64,000 bases of DNA from Gorsachius magnificus (Eukaryota; Chordata; Aves; Pelecaniformes; Ardeidae), in the NCBI GenBank assembly GCA_034008185.1, contig CM067085.1, forward strand, positions 56,712,602-56,776,601, given 5' to 3'. Below are positions 1 through 14,200 of the stretch, piece after piece. Position 1 is the stretch's first letter. Each line of letters starts with the position of its first letter. Under the pieces are notes generated by a model, which worked only from the letters and a program-made list of their open reading frames with translations, ran no database searches and was not told the DNA's origin. The position numbers and the translations under genes were made by a program.

Positions 1-3000
1 AAGCTATGAAATGGAGGAAGGACGCCTTTAATTTTGTGCCTTTGTCCCATGGCGGTGTTATGTGGATTGAGAAAAAAGCTTCTTACCTGCATGAGTACTT
101 GTTTCTGGTGCTGATGTCTTGGGTGTGGAGATGCAGAGCCGGTGCCGGTGCACCATCCCCGAGGGCAGCAGGAGCCAACGCCAGGCTGGGATTTGGTTTC
201 TGAGGGCTTGGACCAGGCCCCACTTTGGTGCTTCCTACAAACACTCCTCAGCGATTTACTGGGATCACGCTAAGCCTCTTGCCTTTAGAGAGGCATTAAA
301 GTAATTGTGGGACATAATGGAGGAAAAATCCTTTAGTATTTCCTTTTTTATAATTCATATTTCTATAATATCCTTTAATTTCCTCTAAGCTCCTTAAGTG
401 CCTGTGAAACTGAAGAGTTCACATCCTTTCTACACTGTTTTATTACTGAGGTGTGAAATACGTGGCGCTCACATTGATGATTTGTATGAGCCTTTGCGGT
501 CCCTTTTCGAGCAGCCGAGTTGGTGGTGGGGCTGGACCGATCGGTGTGGCAAGGATGATTTCTGCAACGAGCTGTGCGTCCCTGCTGATTGTGAGAAAAG
601 GCATGAGATACTTTTATTCACTAGTTTCCCTTTTGCATGTGAGCTTAAGGTATTTCAATCACTTATTTACTGAAAAAAATATCATTTGATAACTTGTATT
701 ATATTTTCATTAACATACAGTAAGTGTTTGCTGTACCTTTGCATTGCATATGCATTTGTAAACCCTTGCCTGCAAAAAGTGAGTGAGGAAACGGCAGCTT
801 TTAGGGTTGGGCAATTTTACTAGAGTAAGTGTAGAGCTCTGAACCTGGTGGTTTCTGCCATCCTCTGCCTTTCCCTGTGGTGTGGTACCAGCCATTAACT
901 ATGTCCCTATGATGGCAGCGCCGGTCCTGAGGAGGGGCTGGCATCGTGCTGTGGTTCCCGTGCTGCCCGCCCGCAGCATGCCAGGCAGCAGTTTGGGAGG
1001 CTGCTGGGCTCATTGCCTGCTGTCAGAGCAGGAGGTGAAGGGATGCTATGGCTGGGAGGCCCCCTTGGGAGGCCCCACTGTGACCAACCCCTGTTCCTGG
1101 CTGTGGGAGTGCAAGGCCATCTCCTGCTCCAGGAAGCTCCGTCTCCGACCATCTTGGGTCTTCGTGCAGCCCCCTCAGCTCATTGGGCGGCATTGCTCTC
1201 TGGCAGGGTGCTTGCTACTGCCATGATGCTCCAACACGTATCTCAAGTCCCCATCCAAAACTGGTACCAGTGCACCCATGACCGGCGTGGCTTCTGGTAA
1301 GGATCAGCTCACAGTGTTTTCCACCTCACTCATTATCAAGGACCAGCTTCAGATCATTGAAACTCTCACAGGCCTGTGTTAATTTGCCTGAAGCTGGTGA
1401 AATGCGTGGGATTTACACAATGTAATTCAGATTGCAGTCTTTTCTGATCGATTCCTGGAAGATTTTTCTGGTTTAGTGCACGTTGGCTGCTGTGCAGAGC
1501 TCTGAAGTTTGGTGCTGGATGACTACCAAAGCTTTGCTCAGGGCGGATCTTCTTTGTTGGCAATACCGGAGGTGGTTGATTCCTCAGCAATATGCAGTAA
1601 CGGCTACTAAATATTCTCCCTCTTGAGGCTGAACTGTTTATTGCATTACTTCTTGGTGTTCATTGCCAGTTTTGCATTTAGTAACACTTTAAACTTTGTT
1701 CAGTTAAAAAATTGGTTTTAGTAATATATAATGTTTTTAAATCTGAATGGTAAGAAACAGGTTAAATATCCCTCTGTTGACAGATATGTGGATTATGAGG
1801 CCAAAGTGTCTGTTATGGTCACCTGGTTTAACCTGTTGCATAAGACACACTTTAAAATTAAACCTGCAAATCCTTCTTGAAGCCCTTTTTATTTTCCTTG
1901 TTTAGAAAAAGAAAAATCCTTTTTTATTTACTCACAATTGTTCCATTTCTGCATAAAAAGACGGTGTGCTAAGGTGGAGTCCTCTACTATCAGCTTAAGT
2001 CACCTTCTGAGCGTTTCAGAATAAAACGAATCATTGATCTTTTGCTGCAAGGAGGCTTCCCGATGCAAATTGTTCTTGTAGGTCTCCTCTGTGGTGCTTC
2101 TAGCGTTTCAGCACAATTTTGATGTACTGATAACAGCACAAGGTTCAGTATTTCACTGCAAACGTCAGAGTGGAGGTGGATAAAGTTTTTCAACCTGTAT
2201 TTTTTCTGCTTTGAAAGAATAAAAAGTTAAAACCAAATTAACATGTGCTTTGTCAAATTGTCTGTCAAGTGTGCCATTGACAAATCAAGGCAATCTCAGA
2301 ACTTTTCTTCAGATGATTCTTTCTTCTTTCAAATATGTTGTCGTTAGACATTTCCCATATTTATATTATAGAAAGCGTATCCCCTATTATTTTTGCTTTG
2401 ATGGCAATAGTGAATGCTTTGTTCCAAGTCAACCTTAAACATTTTTAAAGTTATTTTTCAATTCAGCCCACTAATGTGATCATCTGAAAATCAATTTTTA
2501 AGAACTGTATTTTTCATCTTCCTTTCCCTTGATTTGGGAGACAATGACGAACCTTTATGTCTAACCCATATATGCTTTTTTAAAATGGGTATCAGGCAGA
2601 GATAAGTTAAAAAGTGATTTACCACAATATTGCAGATTAGGTTTTTGATATCTGTCAAACCAATGAACAATGAAAAATGGAATAAAGGGGTTTCAGATTG
2701 CACTTGAGCAGCTATTTGTATTTGTATTTATTAATGCTGCAAATCAGTACAAATTTTCCGAAGGACCAAATTTACTAGCTCTATTTCTTCATTTGAATAA
2801 TTGCTGCCAATAAATATCTCAATAAACCACCATTTAGAAAGTAATTTTCATAAAAAAGAATGGCCAGATCCTCTGCAGTTATAAACTTCCATGCACAGTG
2901 TGTTTACAGCAGCTGACGACTTGCCCCCCTCTGCTGTAGGCTCTGGAATTTTTATTAACCTCCCTCTCCCTGTCATTTTCAGCATTATGAGTTGAAAAGC

Positions 3001-5189
3001 CCTGTGATGGGCTGGATGGGCTCTTGGCAAGCCGGCCGTGATTTTACCTCTTGGCAACATCACGGATCAGCACCAGAAAGCACAAATTCCTCGCTATGAA
3101 ACCTGCTACTGGAAAGGTCCAAAAAATGGTATTTTTGGAAAAGCACCTTCTGACACGAGTCTTGCTGCTGCTGCACCTCGGTGTGCAGGGAGTACATTCG
3201 GTCGTGGCACACGTGGAGACCAACGGCACTCATTCATCACCTGCATTGCAAACACAGGTGCCCTGGCTGGGAGGGTCAGAAAACCCCAGCAAAATGGTCT
3301 GAACAAGAAAACAAACTAAAAATAAATCTCATTTTTGAGGACAACTCTCTGCTATGGAAACAAGCCAGTCATTTTGGTGACCTGTGTTTTTTTCTGTCAT
3401 GCCTGCTAAAATATTTGGATATTTTTGTTTTTTGAAGTGCTTGGACTACAAAAGGCATGCACCAGATTCTGCTTTGTTAGTTTAAAAAATAAATAAGAAC
3501 AGAACATTTTCTTTCTTTCTGACTAATTGCATACGAAATTGCTTTACAATTGCACCAGAGAAAGCCCATTCCATTTTTTTTTTCCTGAGTGAAAGATCTT
3601 TATCTCTAGATGCTTCCCAGGAAGGAATTTTCATAACAAGAGTCTATTAAGAGATGCTTACAGACTTCCAGGCCATCTGAGAGGTTACAGGAAAAAAAAA
3701 AAAAGGCAGAAAATGGTGTGACATTGTACACATTCCAGCTAAAGTGACCGTTGCTATAGCAAATGAAGGAGCATAACTAACCTCTAACACAGCCTGCTTT
3801 GAAAATCTCTGTGGTTTGTTAAGACTCTTTTGTTCCGAGGCATTCATTTTCTCCATTTCTGCTGCAGTTTGCTAAACTGCTCCCAAATTATCGGAATTTA
3901 CAGTATAGAAATGGTGATAGATGTTAGGTATGATCTATAAAACCTTAAAGCAATGAGGAGTAAATCTTCTTTGCCATCCTCGCTAGCACATTAGTACATT
4001 AATGCAATTGCAGAGCAATTTCAATGTTTTTTTTTGTTTTCTTTTTTAAAGTTAAAGCTAGAGGAGAGAAAGCATGGGTTATCCAAGCTGGAAGAAGTTA
4101 CATTTTTGGTTTAGGGTAACACCTCTGGAGGTTTCTGCTTTCTCCAGGCTTTTATTGGTTTGGATGCGCCTCTGCACTGTCCGATGCTGTTAGTGCCTTT
4201 CCTAAGAGCACGCTTTTTCTGTTCGTCTTTCAGGGAGCTTTGCAGCCCAACCTGCACTAAGCCCCCAGAAGCAGCACGGAGCCCCTGGGCTGCCTGAAAA
4301 CCAGAGCTCAGCCTTTCCAAGAGCACTGGCCTTCCAGGGGAACTGTCTCATGGCACGTACGAAGAAAATAGCTGTAGGTTTCAAATACAAATATACATAC
4401 AAGCAAAAGACATGGTTTTCAAAAGTAATTGCTATTTACTTTAGCTAGCACAGGAAATAAATCTGACAAAAACACTAAGGGACACATTCTGTTATTTCCT
4501 CTGGAAAACAGCAGCTTGCATGAACTGAGGACCACCTAGGGTTAATGGTCACTGGTTGAATTAAAAAAAGCAAAAACCAGTAGGCATAGATAAACCCAGA
4601 GCTTGCTGTCTGAAAGATACAGAGAATTCCCAGTATGAAACACAGTAAATTACTGTAACCCAAACTGCTATAATATTGTTGAAAGAAATAAGCTGGTGAA
4701 TGTATATAGAAATGTCTGTTCAGATTCAATTGAGATAACAAACTATAAAACTGGCGTTAAATTAAAATGAAGGGACCTTCCAACACTACCCATTAGGAAT
4801 TGGACTGAGATCGACTTACTGGACGTTCGGTGCCAGGTGCTGCAGGCAAGACATCGCAGGATGCTGCCATTTAAAGTGCGGAAACCCAATGGAAAATGTG
4901 TTTTCTCAGGGAGGACTTTAAACAGCAGGGATCTCTGCCCTGTCCGGAGGCATACGCAAACCCTCAGGGTAAACCGGCTGCAGCCACAGCCCCATGCATC
5001 CTCAGCAGAGGCAGTGGCTTCCTTTTACCTATGCAATATAACCTATGCAGAAGAATGAAATTGCTATTCTGGTATCATCAGGTGTCAGAACGGTGTTCTG
5101 TAACGGTGAGGATTTACTGCCCTGATGTTCCACAGGGTGGGAAAGGCCATAAAAGCAATGCCGCCGAGACTGCAATAAAGTCCGAGTCA
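1..5189. other. Unique non-coding stretch, no gene recognised
   Basis: I see no supportable gene here. The sequence is mostly AT-rich and non-repetitive, with a GC-rich patch at about 880-1210. Open frames run to at most about 114 codons, lie on both strands and overlap one another, as expected by chance. A perfect 11-bp inverted repeat (arms 1756-1766 and 1827-1837) and one POU-type octamer on the minus strand (2063-2070) are the only ordered signals noted. A short phrase near 4770-4800 faintly resembles a CR1 3' end but is too short to call. The stretch is likely intergenic or intronic. Confidence 0.6.
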
Positions 5190-5213
5190 ATTCTATGATT
5201 CTATGATTCTATG
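5190..5213 (+). repeat. CR1-type 3' terminal octamer tail (three units)
   Basis: Three perfect head-to-tail copies of ATTCTATG occupy 5190-5197, 5198-5205 and 5206-5213. Avian CR1 retrotransposons characteristically end in repeats of this octamer instead of a poly(A) tail, so the site is probably the 3' terminus of a plus-strand CR1 insertion. The roughly 100 bases upstream do not convincingly match the CR1 body, so the element is either extremely 5'-truncated or heavily decayed. A chance octamer microsatellite is the alternative. Confidence 0.6.
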
Positions 5214-8200
5214 AATTCTCCTGAGTTGCCTTTGAGGAAAGAAACCCTTGCTGGGCCCTGGCTAGTCTGTGCTCAGTTTCCATCCCTGCTGATGTGGGCT
5301 AAAGAAGGCATTTGGGGTGGTGGACTCGGCAGCTCCTGCATGCACAGGCAGAAGATGCAATTGCCTGTGCTGCTGTACCTGCCCTGCTGTACCCTACCAG
5401 CAGCAGCTTTAAAAAATGAAGACAGTTTATGGTTAAATTTACTGAGTTTACTCTGTTGTTTCATCTCTTGGAACGCAAAGGTTGTGCCTTGTTCTAAAAT
5501 GAAATTGAACAGAGTGGCAAAGAAATGCAGTGGTGCCTCTTGAAAGGCTCCATCCCACTGCCCTTGGAAAACTGCTATTTTTCAGCTCTAAAATAAGTTT
5601 AGTTTGGACCTTAAGGGGAAAAATAGCTTCACTGAACACCAGTGCCGGTGCCATGGGAATTTTTCCCGACTGGGGAAAGACCTTGTCTCCCTGTGGTTAG
5701 ATTTATGCCGGGGCTGTCAGGAAGCCCACCTTTGACAAACAGATATGGAGCTCTTGTGCTGAAGCAGCTGACCTAAGGTTGAAGCAGTATTAAATCTTGA
5801 CATTTTAAGACAGTAAAATAAATAAAAAATTACTCACTGTTTCACTATAGACCAAGCAGAACCTGCACCGCTCCTGAAGTTTAAGAATAGCAGTCACCGT
5901 ATACAAGGAAAGCTCTCATGAGTTAGTCAATTGGGAAATAAATCTAAAAGTCAAGCTAACCTGCAAAATATTGAATTTGTTTGAAAATGAGCACACCGTA
6001 GCAGTCTATTTCTCCAAGAGGAGGTTGATTATAACTGACATGGGGCCTTACAGCCACAAAAGCTCCAGCTTTCAAGGAGTTTGCAATCTTTGTAGCACTG
6101 AACTGCATCAGCCCTTGTGCCCCCACGTGCCGCAAGCACCAGACGTAATCTCCCCTCTTCCCCCTTGTAGACAGGACCTGTTTAGTGTGAGGCACCTACC
6201 GTGGTTTTCTCCTCTCATCTCGCCTTGTCATCCTTTACTACAATATTTCCTTTTCAGCTGTTCCGAAAGAGTGATTCTCTTACTTGAGTGTGTTTTGGTC
6301 CATTAAAGAACTGAAAAACTGCATGAAAAAAGGATTACATGCCATGGGTTCCCAACAGAATTAATGTTAAATTCTGTGTTTATATTGGATTTTTTTTTCT
6401 TTCTCACATCTTTAGATTGTGACAGATGCATATAAAAGGGAAAATGGAGAAACGTACTGCATCTCTCTGTGTGCGTGTATTTTAATGAGGTTTTGAATGC
6501 CATTAACCCCCCCTCCTCAAATCCTGAGCTTCAGTGGAGACTGAGATCAGCTGCTTTTGAAATTATAAATCTAAAAAGTACAGCTGGGGAACAAGCATTT
6601 GAAATCTGAAAATATTGTGCCTGTAGGACTAATTATGCTATTGCAAACTTTATCAAAACATTGCTGTTTATTTAAAGTTAGCAGCCCAAGAACGTCATCG
6701 TAATGAATGGTGACTATTATGACTCATGCATACAAACATCTATTTTCTGGAGAAAGTGACAATTAAGGGCTCGTAACGAATTTTGGTTGTTTGAATCTCT
6801 CTGCCAGGGTAAGGCAGAATGAGAGAGAGACAGCCAAAGGTAAGCCCAAAGGATGCTGAAAACCTGTCTCCCCATTTCATGGGACAGCTCTCAGTTTCCC
6901 ACGAGGCGCGTGCTGAGGGCTGACTCACCACACAGCGTTTTTTCCGTTAACTCTGGAAATGGGACGTTGATCATGCAAACCTATTGAAGCGATGGAAATA
7001 AAAAGTGCTTCTCTCAAAAGTTCCCTCTTCTTTAACCCTTGCAGGGAAAAATCCCCCGAATCCACATCACACACGTAAGGCGTGGTGGAGAAATGCTGGT
7101 ACCTCTCCCAGCAGATGCACATGTGATGGTAAATACTTGAATTACTTGAAATACTGAATCAAGACATAACAATACGAGAAGAGTTTTGTGGTTCAGCACA
7201 GCACTGCCTTGCAAGGATACCTAAATTTGGAGCTAATTTTCTGGCCTAATCAAGATAAAATGTAAAAAGCCATTTTCTGTCTGCTGGTCTGTGTATCTAA
7301 TCTCAGCAAGTGAAATTAGTCTTCAGTTAGGTGTCTAACTCCTACTTAAATATGAATAATCTGGGATTTATAGTCTCTCTTGCAATTTACTTAATTTTTG
7401 GGGGGTGTGATACTGCTCTTCTTTCTTTCTTGCTCCCACCTTGCCATTTTTACATGACAGGGAGCTTTTCCGTGTGTCCGTGCAATCCTGGGGTATATGA
7501 TGCCTAGGTTGTTCCTAGACACCAAGATTATTGCAAAATCTTTTGCCAAACTCCCCGCTGCCTGCACACTCCCCGCTGCCGTGGGGGGACTGGTGGGGAC
7601 CCCCGGCACAGGGATGGCGGCTGCCTGTACTCGGTGGCTCCCGCGGCGGTGGGCACCCACCCCGGCCAGGACAGGCTCTTCCCCTTGGTTGGGCAGAGGC
7701 TTCCAAACTGCTGTTTCACCCCAGATGGAAATCAGGTAGGAAACGCTGGATCAGCTGCAGCTGCAGGGTCCGGATGGGTGACATCTCCCACCATGCTTGT
7801 TCCCATGCCAAGACTGCATTTGCAAATGGTGTCCAGAAAGCTGGGAAAGAGAAAACAGGCGTTTATTTGTATCACATTATGATTTGACATTACTCAGATG
7901 GAGGTCACAAGCTGTGACCAGCTGAAGTGAGAAAACTGTGCTGGCAAATGCTTTAAAAAGCTAAAAACTATTAAATTAGACACAGGAAATCCTTGAGAGA
8001 GGATGTTAGTATCTTTATCATTTCCTCACTTAAATTTTTTGTCACCTCTTTACACAGACATGGTTACAAATTAAAACCGCCACGTTTTTAAAGGCTGGTA
8101 GATCCTGTGCTGTGGAAGTTTTTTGACTTAGAAACATCTTTTGTCATGAACATCATCAGATCAGATTACTTCAGCTAGCATTATGTATGAGAATAAAAAG

Positions 8201-11200
8201 CAATTCCTCTGTAAGAGGAAGGCCAGGATGCCTAGACAGGGATGCAGCTGGGTGAGCAGCGTGGGATACCCCTGTTCCACCCAGGAGAAGGCTCAGGGTC
8301 TGGCTGCCTGTACGTGCCTGTATCCAACTTTGTGCGTGGTGCAGCTCTTGCAGGATACCTGGGAAAGGTGTCTGGCAGGCTGAACTGATAAAGCTGTGGT
8401 CTTCGAATTAATTTATCCCCACGGCACTGCTCAGTCTCAGGCTTCTCATAAGAGAAGGCTGTGACAGAGTAAGTTAGGCAGATCCTTTCAGAAAAGGTAC
8501 CATTAATCATTAGATTAGAGTTTTAGGGGAAAAATAAAGCGGCGTGCTCTTTTGGGAGATTTTAAAGCACGAGAATATTTGCATTGGGAAAAGGCCATGA
8601 AACAGGCATGTGACAGAGGGGCCAGGGCGCTGGGTGGTGGTCGTCCATCACCCTTTGGGGCAGAGCATCAGCAGCAGTGGTTGTTTTCATTTGTGGCTCT
8701 CTTGCTGCCCAGTGCCTGGAGTTGTCTTCCAAGGAGATGATGCAGAACAAGAGGATTCATGAGGCATAAACCAGAGCAGTTATTAACAGAATAAATGCTC
8801 TAGAAACACCTCACTGCCGCCAGTTTGTTTGCTCTCTTCTCTGCTCTCTCTTTGACATGAAAACAGGTCTGAAGCAGTTATGAGGGGTGTCAAAGGGAAT
8901 CACAGTAACTCTCCAACAATGAAATATTGCAACTATAATTGAGGGATAAAAAGAGGCGAGACTGAGGCATTAAATATAGGAGGACGGTACAGAAGGGAAG
9001 AGCTGTTTGCCACCGGCTGACGGTACTCAGGTTTGCTGAGGGGACTGCAGGCACGTATGTGGCCCAGGGATGCTGAGCAAGTACCACGTCGTGCTGGATA
9101 TTGTACCATATACAAAAGTCCCTGCTCCTAACCCCAAAGTTAGGAAAAAATGTACAGTGCAATCTCTTCTGTCGCATGGATGGGAATAATTAGGGGAACA
9201 GAGAATGCAGCAAACTTCTATGAGTGCTCTCTGAGGGAAGAGGAGGGGATGAATCCAAAAAAAGACAAGAATTGAAGCCTAAATGACAAATCATGCGGGG
9301 TTACCAGGAGAGGTGGCCTTTTCCCACTGCTGCTAAAATGTCTCATGCTGAAAACCTGATGCTATCAGACCATTTTGGACACCCTGGGAAGCACAAGCTG
9401 CAACACACTTGTGAGAGAAAATGCATGTATTGGGGATTGCTACTAGTGTAAATTGCAAAGGCTTGGTTGAAATACAAATTTCCCTAGAGATGAAGTAGGT
9501 GTTCAGGTCTTGGAGAGTAAATTAAGGCCCTTGACGGTTGTGATTCCCTGTAGGATTCATCAGTCTTTGATTTTTCTCTCCTCCATGGCTTTTCTCCCAG
9601 CTTTGTGTCATCTGTGTTCCTCACAGATGGGGGAAAAATTCCTCAAACCTGGAATGGGTAAATTTGGGTGTTTCCTTCCGAGGAACCAATTTCCTCACAA
9701 TTCCATCTCTGGGTTCCCTGCACCATCGCTTTCTCTTTTGGAAGCAGATACTTGAGGCATGTACCACCTTATACTTAGTGGTGCCGGCAAAAAGAGTTAT
9801 TAAAGCCAATTGACCTGGGATCAGTAGGACTGGTTTTGTATATGTAAAACTTCAGAATTCAGTCAGATGCCTGTTACTGCCAACAAGTGCTGTGCAAGCC
9901 TTGCTTTGTAGAAGAGGACAAGAGGAGGATAGACTGCATTCTATGAAGCTGATTATGTGATACAAGTCTGCAATTTATCCCATGGACAGACAGGAGTCTT
10001 GGTATCTTTTTGTCTGCCCAATTAATTTTGATGAGTGAATGCCCTTAACTTATGCAGGAAGAAGAGTGAGCTATTTGTTAGCGTTTGACGCAGCTCTTTC
10101 AAGCTACTGAAGCCTGGCATTGCAATTACTACTCTTATGCTATGCAGTTGCAATAATTTACAGTGGAAGTCAGAGATATCTCCAAGTTAAAAGCAGATCT
10201 CCCGTGAGGAGGATGTGACAAAGTTTAAGTAGAAAGCTGATCCCCTCTGCAGGAATTCAGAGATGCATCTTGATAGCTGTAAGGCCTTGTAGGATGCAGG
10301 TTTTGGCCTTGTACTTTCAGACTGATATTCTGATGCTGAATCTAGGCTAGCTTCACTTAAAGTTCTTTTTTTTTTATAATGCTGTCTCACTTGTTTAATT
10401 ATTGAGCTCGACTCTACAATGGTTTGACTCTTTTTGATGTGCAGCTGCTGGTCGTGGACTCCTCTGCAAGCAGGACTGTGTTTGAAAATCAGGCTAAGGA
10501 AAATTCTCATGGAAAATGGATAAAACATTAGGTATTTCCTGTAGACAATGAGAGAACCTCTGTGTATGCAGCGTCACCCGTGACTGAGTACGCTGCTTCA
10601 ACGTGCCATGCGTGAGTTTGCGTCACACCGTCAGCTGGAGTGATTTGGGAGAGCAGAGTGCTCTGGAGTGATGGGAACATCATTCACTGCTGCAGAAGTC
10701 CCAGATACGGAGCAGCCATATGGGAACCTCAGTATTTATCCTTCTGGTTCTATATGATAGCCTGTGTGGACGGCATACTGTAAATGTAACCCAGGCAGCC
10801 GGAAGAGTGATAAATCAGGAGCACGCCCAGGAAACTGAAGCTTGTATGAGCTTGTGCTGCAGTGATGGGTACGTGATGGATATCTGACCTTTAGATGTGG
10901 GGGAAGGAGAATATATTTCTTTGTTTATAGATACTAGGGTTTATGATTAAAACTGTATAAAAACAATCTCTTTCATGCATTGCACTTTCAGGGCTCAGCC
11001 TGAGAATATTATTGAACCAGTTCATAAAAATACAACCTAATTCCTATACGGCGATGGCTTCCAGCAACAGTCCCTGCAAGAGGCAGGGCTCCATCCAAAG
11101 TCCACTGCAGTTAATGGAAAAACTCCTATTTATTTCAGTAGGCTTTGGATTGAGTCCTTAGAAAGCAATTTGGGTAGTGAGGTGAGAAATTTGGGATGAC

Positions 11201-14200
11201 CAGCGTATCAATAACACGAACATTGAGCTCCAGTCTTTTCACTTCAGTTCACAGAATAAATTCCAATCCAAATGCTAAGCAGCCGATCTTCCACATGTTG
11301 CCAAGGCAGATGCAGATACTAAAAGGTACATTTGTAAATGGGTCTTTTTAATGCATATCTCTAGTGTGTTATTTTTGTACATTTATTCTTAATTTGGTCG
11401 TGGATTCTGGTTTTAGTTACTGTCCTAAGGTGATGCTCTTGCTGTACCAACACCTGTTAGACACAAATTCTAATGTGGTTTAGATGAGAGGAGGAGGGTG
11501 GGCACTTTCTACTCCACTGACCCAGTCTTGTGTTTGCTGGCAGAAGGCAGTGAAGCAACGTGGATTTGTCCCAGTATCTTTATGAAAGGCCCTTGCTTCC
11601 ATACGATCCAAGTTCCTTTCTTCTTTATAATAATATTTATTTCTCAAGTTCAGCGTCCATGGAGAAAACACTGGGCATTGATGACTTTTTACAGCAGCAG
11701 TACCCCTTCCTGATAGGTACAACCGATGATCCTCCTTCTCCTGGCACGTCAAACCTGTGTCTCGTGGCTGTGCTGCAGCACGGGGGGATGGCGAGTGTGT
11801 GGGCAGAGGCTGAAACCAACCACCTTTGTTTTGAGCCCATCCACATAAAACATCAGCACGTTTTGAGTGGTAGTGCTTATCTGAGGAGGAGGCACATGCC
11901 TTACTGGGGACATCAATAGCTTCATGCTTCAAATGATGTTGGCATTGTTTTCCCATGAAATGTTGATTGGGTGAAATGGGATATTGGGAAAAATCACCAA
12001 AACTTGCATTCAGCATTGCCCTGAAAGAGCAAAGAGGGGAGGGTGCTTCTCTCTGCTGCTTTGTTCAATGCACAGTGAAGGTCCTTTTCTGAATTTAGGT
12101 AAATAAACAGGCAATTAGGTGGCGATTCATACCACCAACTTTCCAGAGACCAACCCCCTCACAGTTCCTCTGTCCTAAGAAAGAAGAAAATCAATTTCGA
12201 GAAGGTAATTCAAAGTAGTATCTGAAGGTGCATTTTTCTATATCTTTCTATCCAATACAAGGATGCTCAGGATGGACAACCCCAACTTCTCTGCCTCTCT
12301 GAGAGTGGGGGTGACGCACATGACGCACAAACCTCGGAGCTGGAGCCCGAGTATCTCAGAAGGAGCAGACTTTCTGTGCTGGCCTCTGTGTCCCAGGGTC
12401 ACACCCATTGCTCTGGGGCATGGGAAGGGCCGAGGGTGCACTGGGTGCTGCCCTGAAGACGTGTGCTTGGACCCAGTGGTCCCATTGCACTGCTGCTTTG
12501 CAGGTCTCTCCCCTCACGCGGAGGGATCAGAAGTCCTACACGTCCTTGGACCTGCACAGTGGTTCAAACCCCACGGTGCTGAAGGCCTTTCCCTTGCAAG
12601 GCCTGTGCTTCTGCATGTGTAAAATAATTTCTGCCTCTGCAGCATGTTCTCAGATGTTTGTGAATGCCAGTTCCTGGATTTATTGACTGCATGATGTCCT
12701 TTACAGCGGTTCCTAATGATGGATACATAGGCAAGCTCACCCAGCTTGTTTCTTGCAAGGTGACATGGGAAGCAGGGTCACTGGGAGAGCTCACATCCAA
12801 ACAGCTTCATTTCTTAGACCAGGGAAGGCAGTGATCAGCTATAGATGTCCATCCAGCATTATTGTACAACTGGATTGTTGTTTGCCGTCATAAATTATTT
12901 TTATGCTTTTTCACAGTTTGTCACAAATTTAGTCTTGCAGAAAAGTTTTGCTCTTCTCATTGCCTTGTAACTTAAAGTAAAAGTAAAAGGGTACAGGACA
13001 ATGTCCCTGATCATATGTGACTGCTGTTGGATAAGCACTTGGTGAGGCCAAGGAAGTAATGAGAAGCATATAAATATCAGTTAGAGAAAGAGATGTTACT
13101 GGACTCCTGTGGCAATTTCCTATGGTAATAAGCATCCAGGAGAATATGAAAAATGTCATTTGTACTTTAAAAGTGATAATAATTGAAATAGATTCTGGCA
13201 TCTTTTATAAAAGCAGAGCCAACAATTATTACTGGAGATATATTAAAAGAAAACAAACACATTAAATAATTAGTTAATTGAATTGCCAATATGCTGATGC
13301 TGCTGAAATTAATCTGAAAAATATGAGATTAGCAGCCTGGTTTTGCATAATTATAGTTGGTTAGAGATAAAATTAAGAGGAGGACTAGGATGCCCTCAGC
13401 TGGAAAGCAGACTCGGTCGGCACTGAGCCTGGTCTGCTGCATGGATTCCGGTGGGACCTTGGTGCTTGGGGACCTCACCAGCCACCTTGGGCACAGTGCG
13501 CTCTTCCCCAAAACAAGCAGGGAAGAGACCAGGGTGGTCCCCTCTGCTGGCCGTGGGGGCTGCGAGGGCTCCCTGCCGTGGGCGCACCAACCCAGGGCCA
13601 GCGACGCTGTCTGGGTCGGACAACCGATGTCCACCGTCGTGGCCTCTGCACTTGCCTGACATCAACTTCTCTGCCCTTTTATTCAGAGCTGTAAAGTTAC
13701 TACTCCACAAGCAAGCTAAGCTATCATTTACTATAATTTCTGTTTTTACAACTATAGAGGTACAAATTTAATGTGTATTTTGAAAAAAAATTAGGTCCTT
13801 GGATGGGAACAGGCCAAACTCAAGTCAGGAGGCTATGTTCAGCCAGAAGCCTCCGATCCAAGCCTCGAGATAATTCCCCAGCAGATTATTCACCTGCTTG
13901 GAGACATAGTTTATAACAGGACTGAGGCTTTTACTGGGGCTGATCACTCAGAAAAAAGTCCTTTTTTACCCCCACGTCAGCCCTTGGCTGTGCAGGACCT
14001 GTGTGCGGTGCCTGCAGGGTCCTGGCTATGCATGGGGTGAGCACAGCACCGAACAAGCCGAGCTGGTGTCAGGGGGCGGGGGACATTGCACCCAGCCCCA
14101 CCTCTGAGCTGCGCTGCCACGAAGACACAGGTGGCAACAAAGACAACATTTTTGCAGCCCTCCCTTTCCCCCTAAATCACAATTTTTTAAGCCTTAAGTG

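Noticed and set aside
4770..4830. Phrase resembling CR1 3' end (GGGACCTTCCAACACTACCC)
   Set aside because: The similarity covers only about 20 bases and the expected octamers do not follow within the usual distance.
11480..12016. 178-codon minus-strand frame
   Set aside because: A 119-codon plus-strand frame overlaps the same DNA, no domain is visible, and the length is within rough chance expectation for 64 kb.
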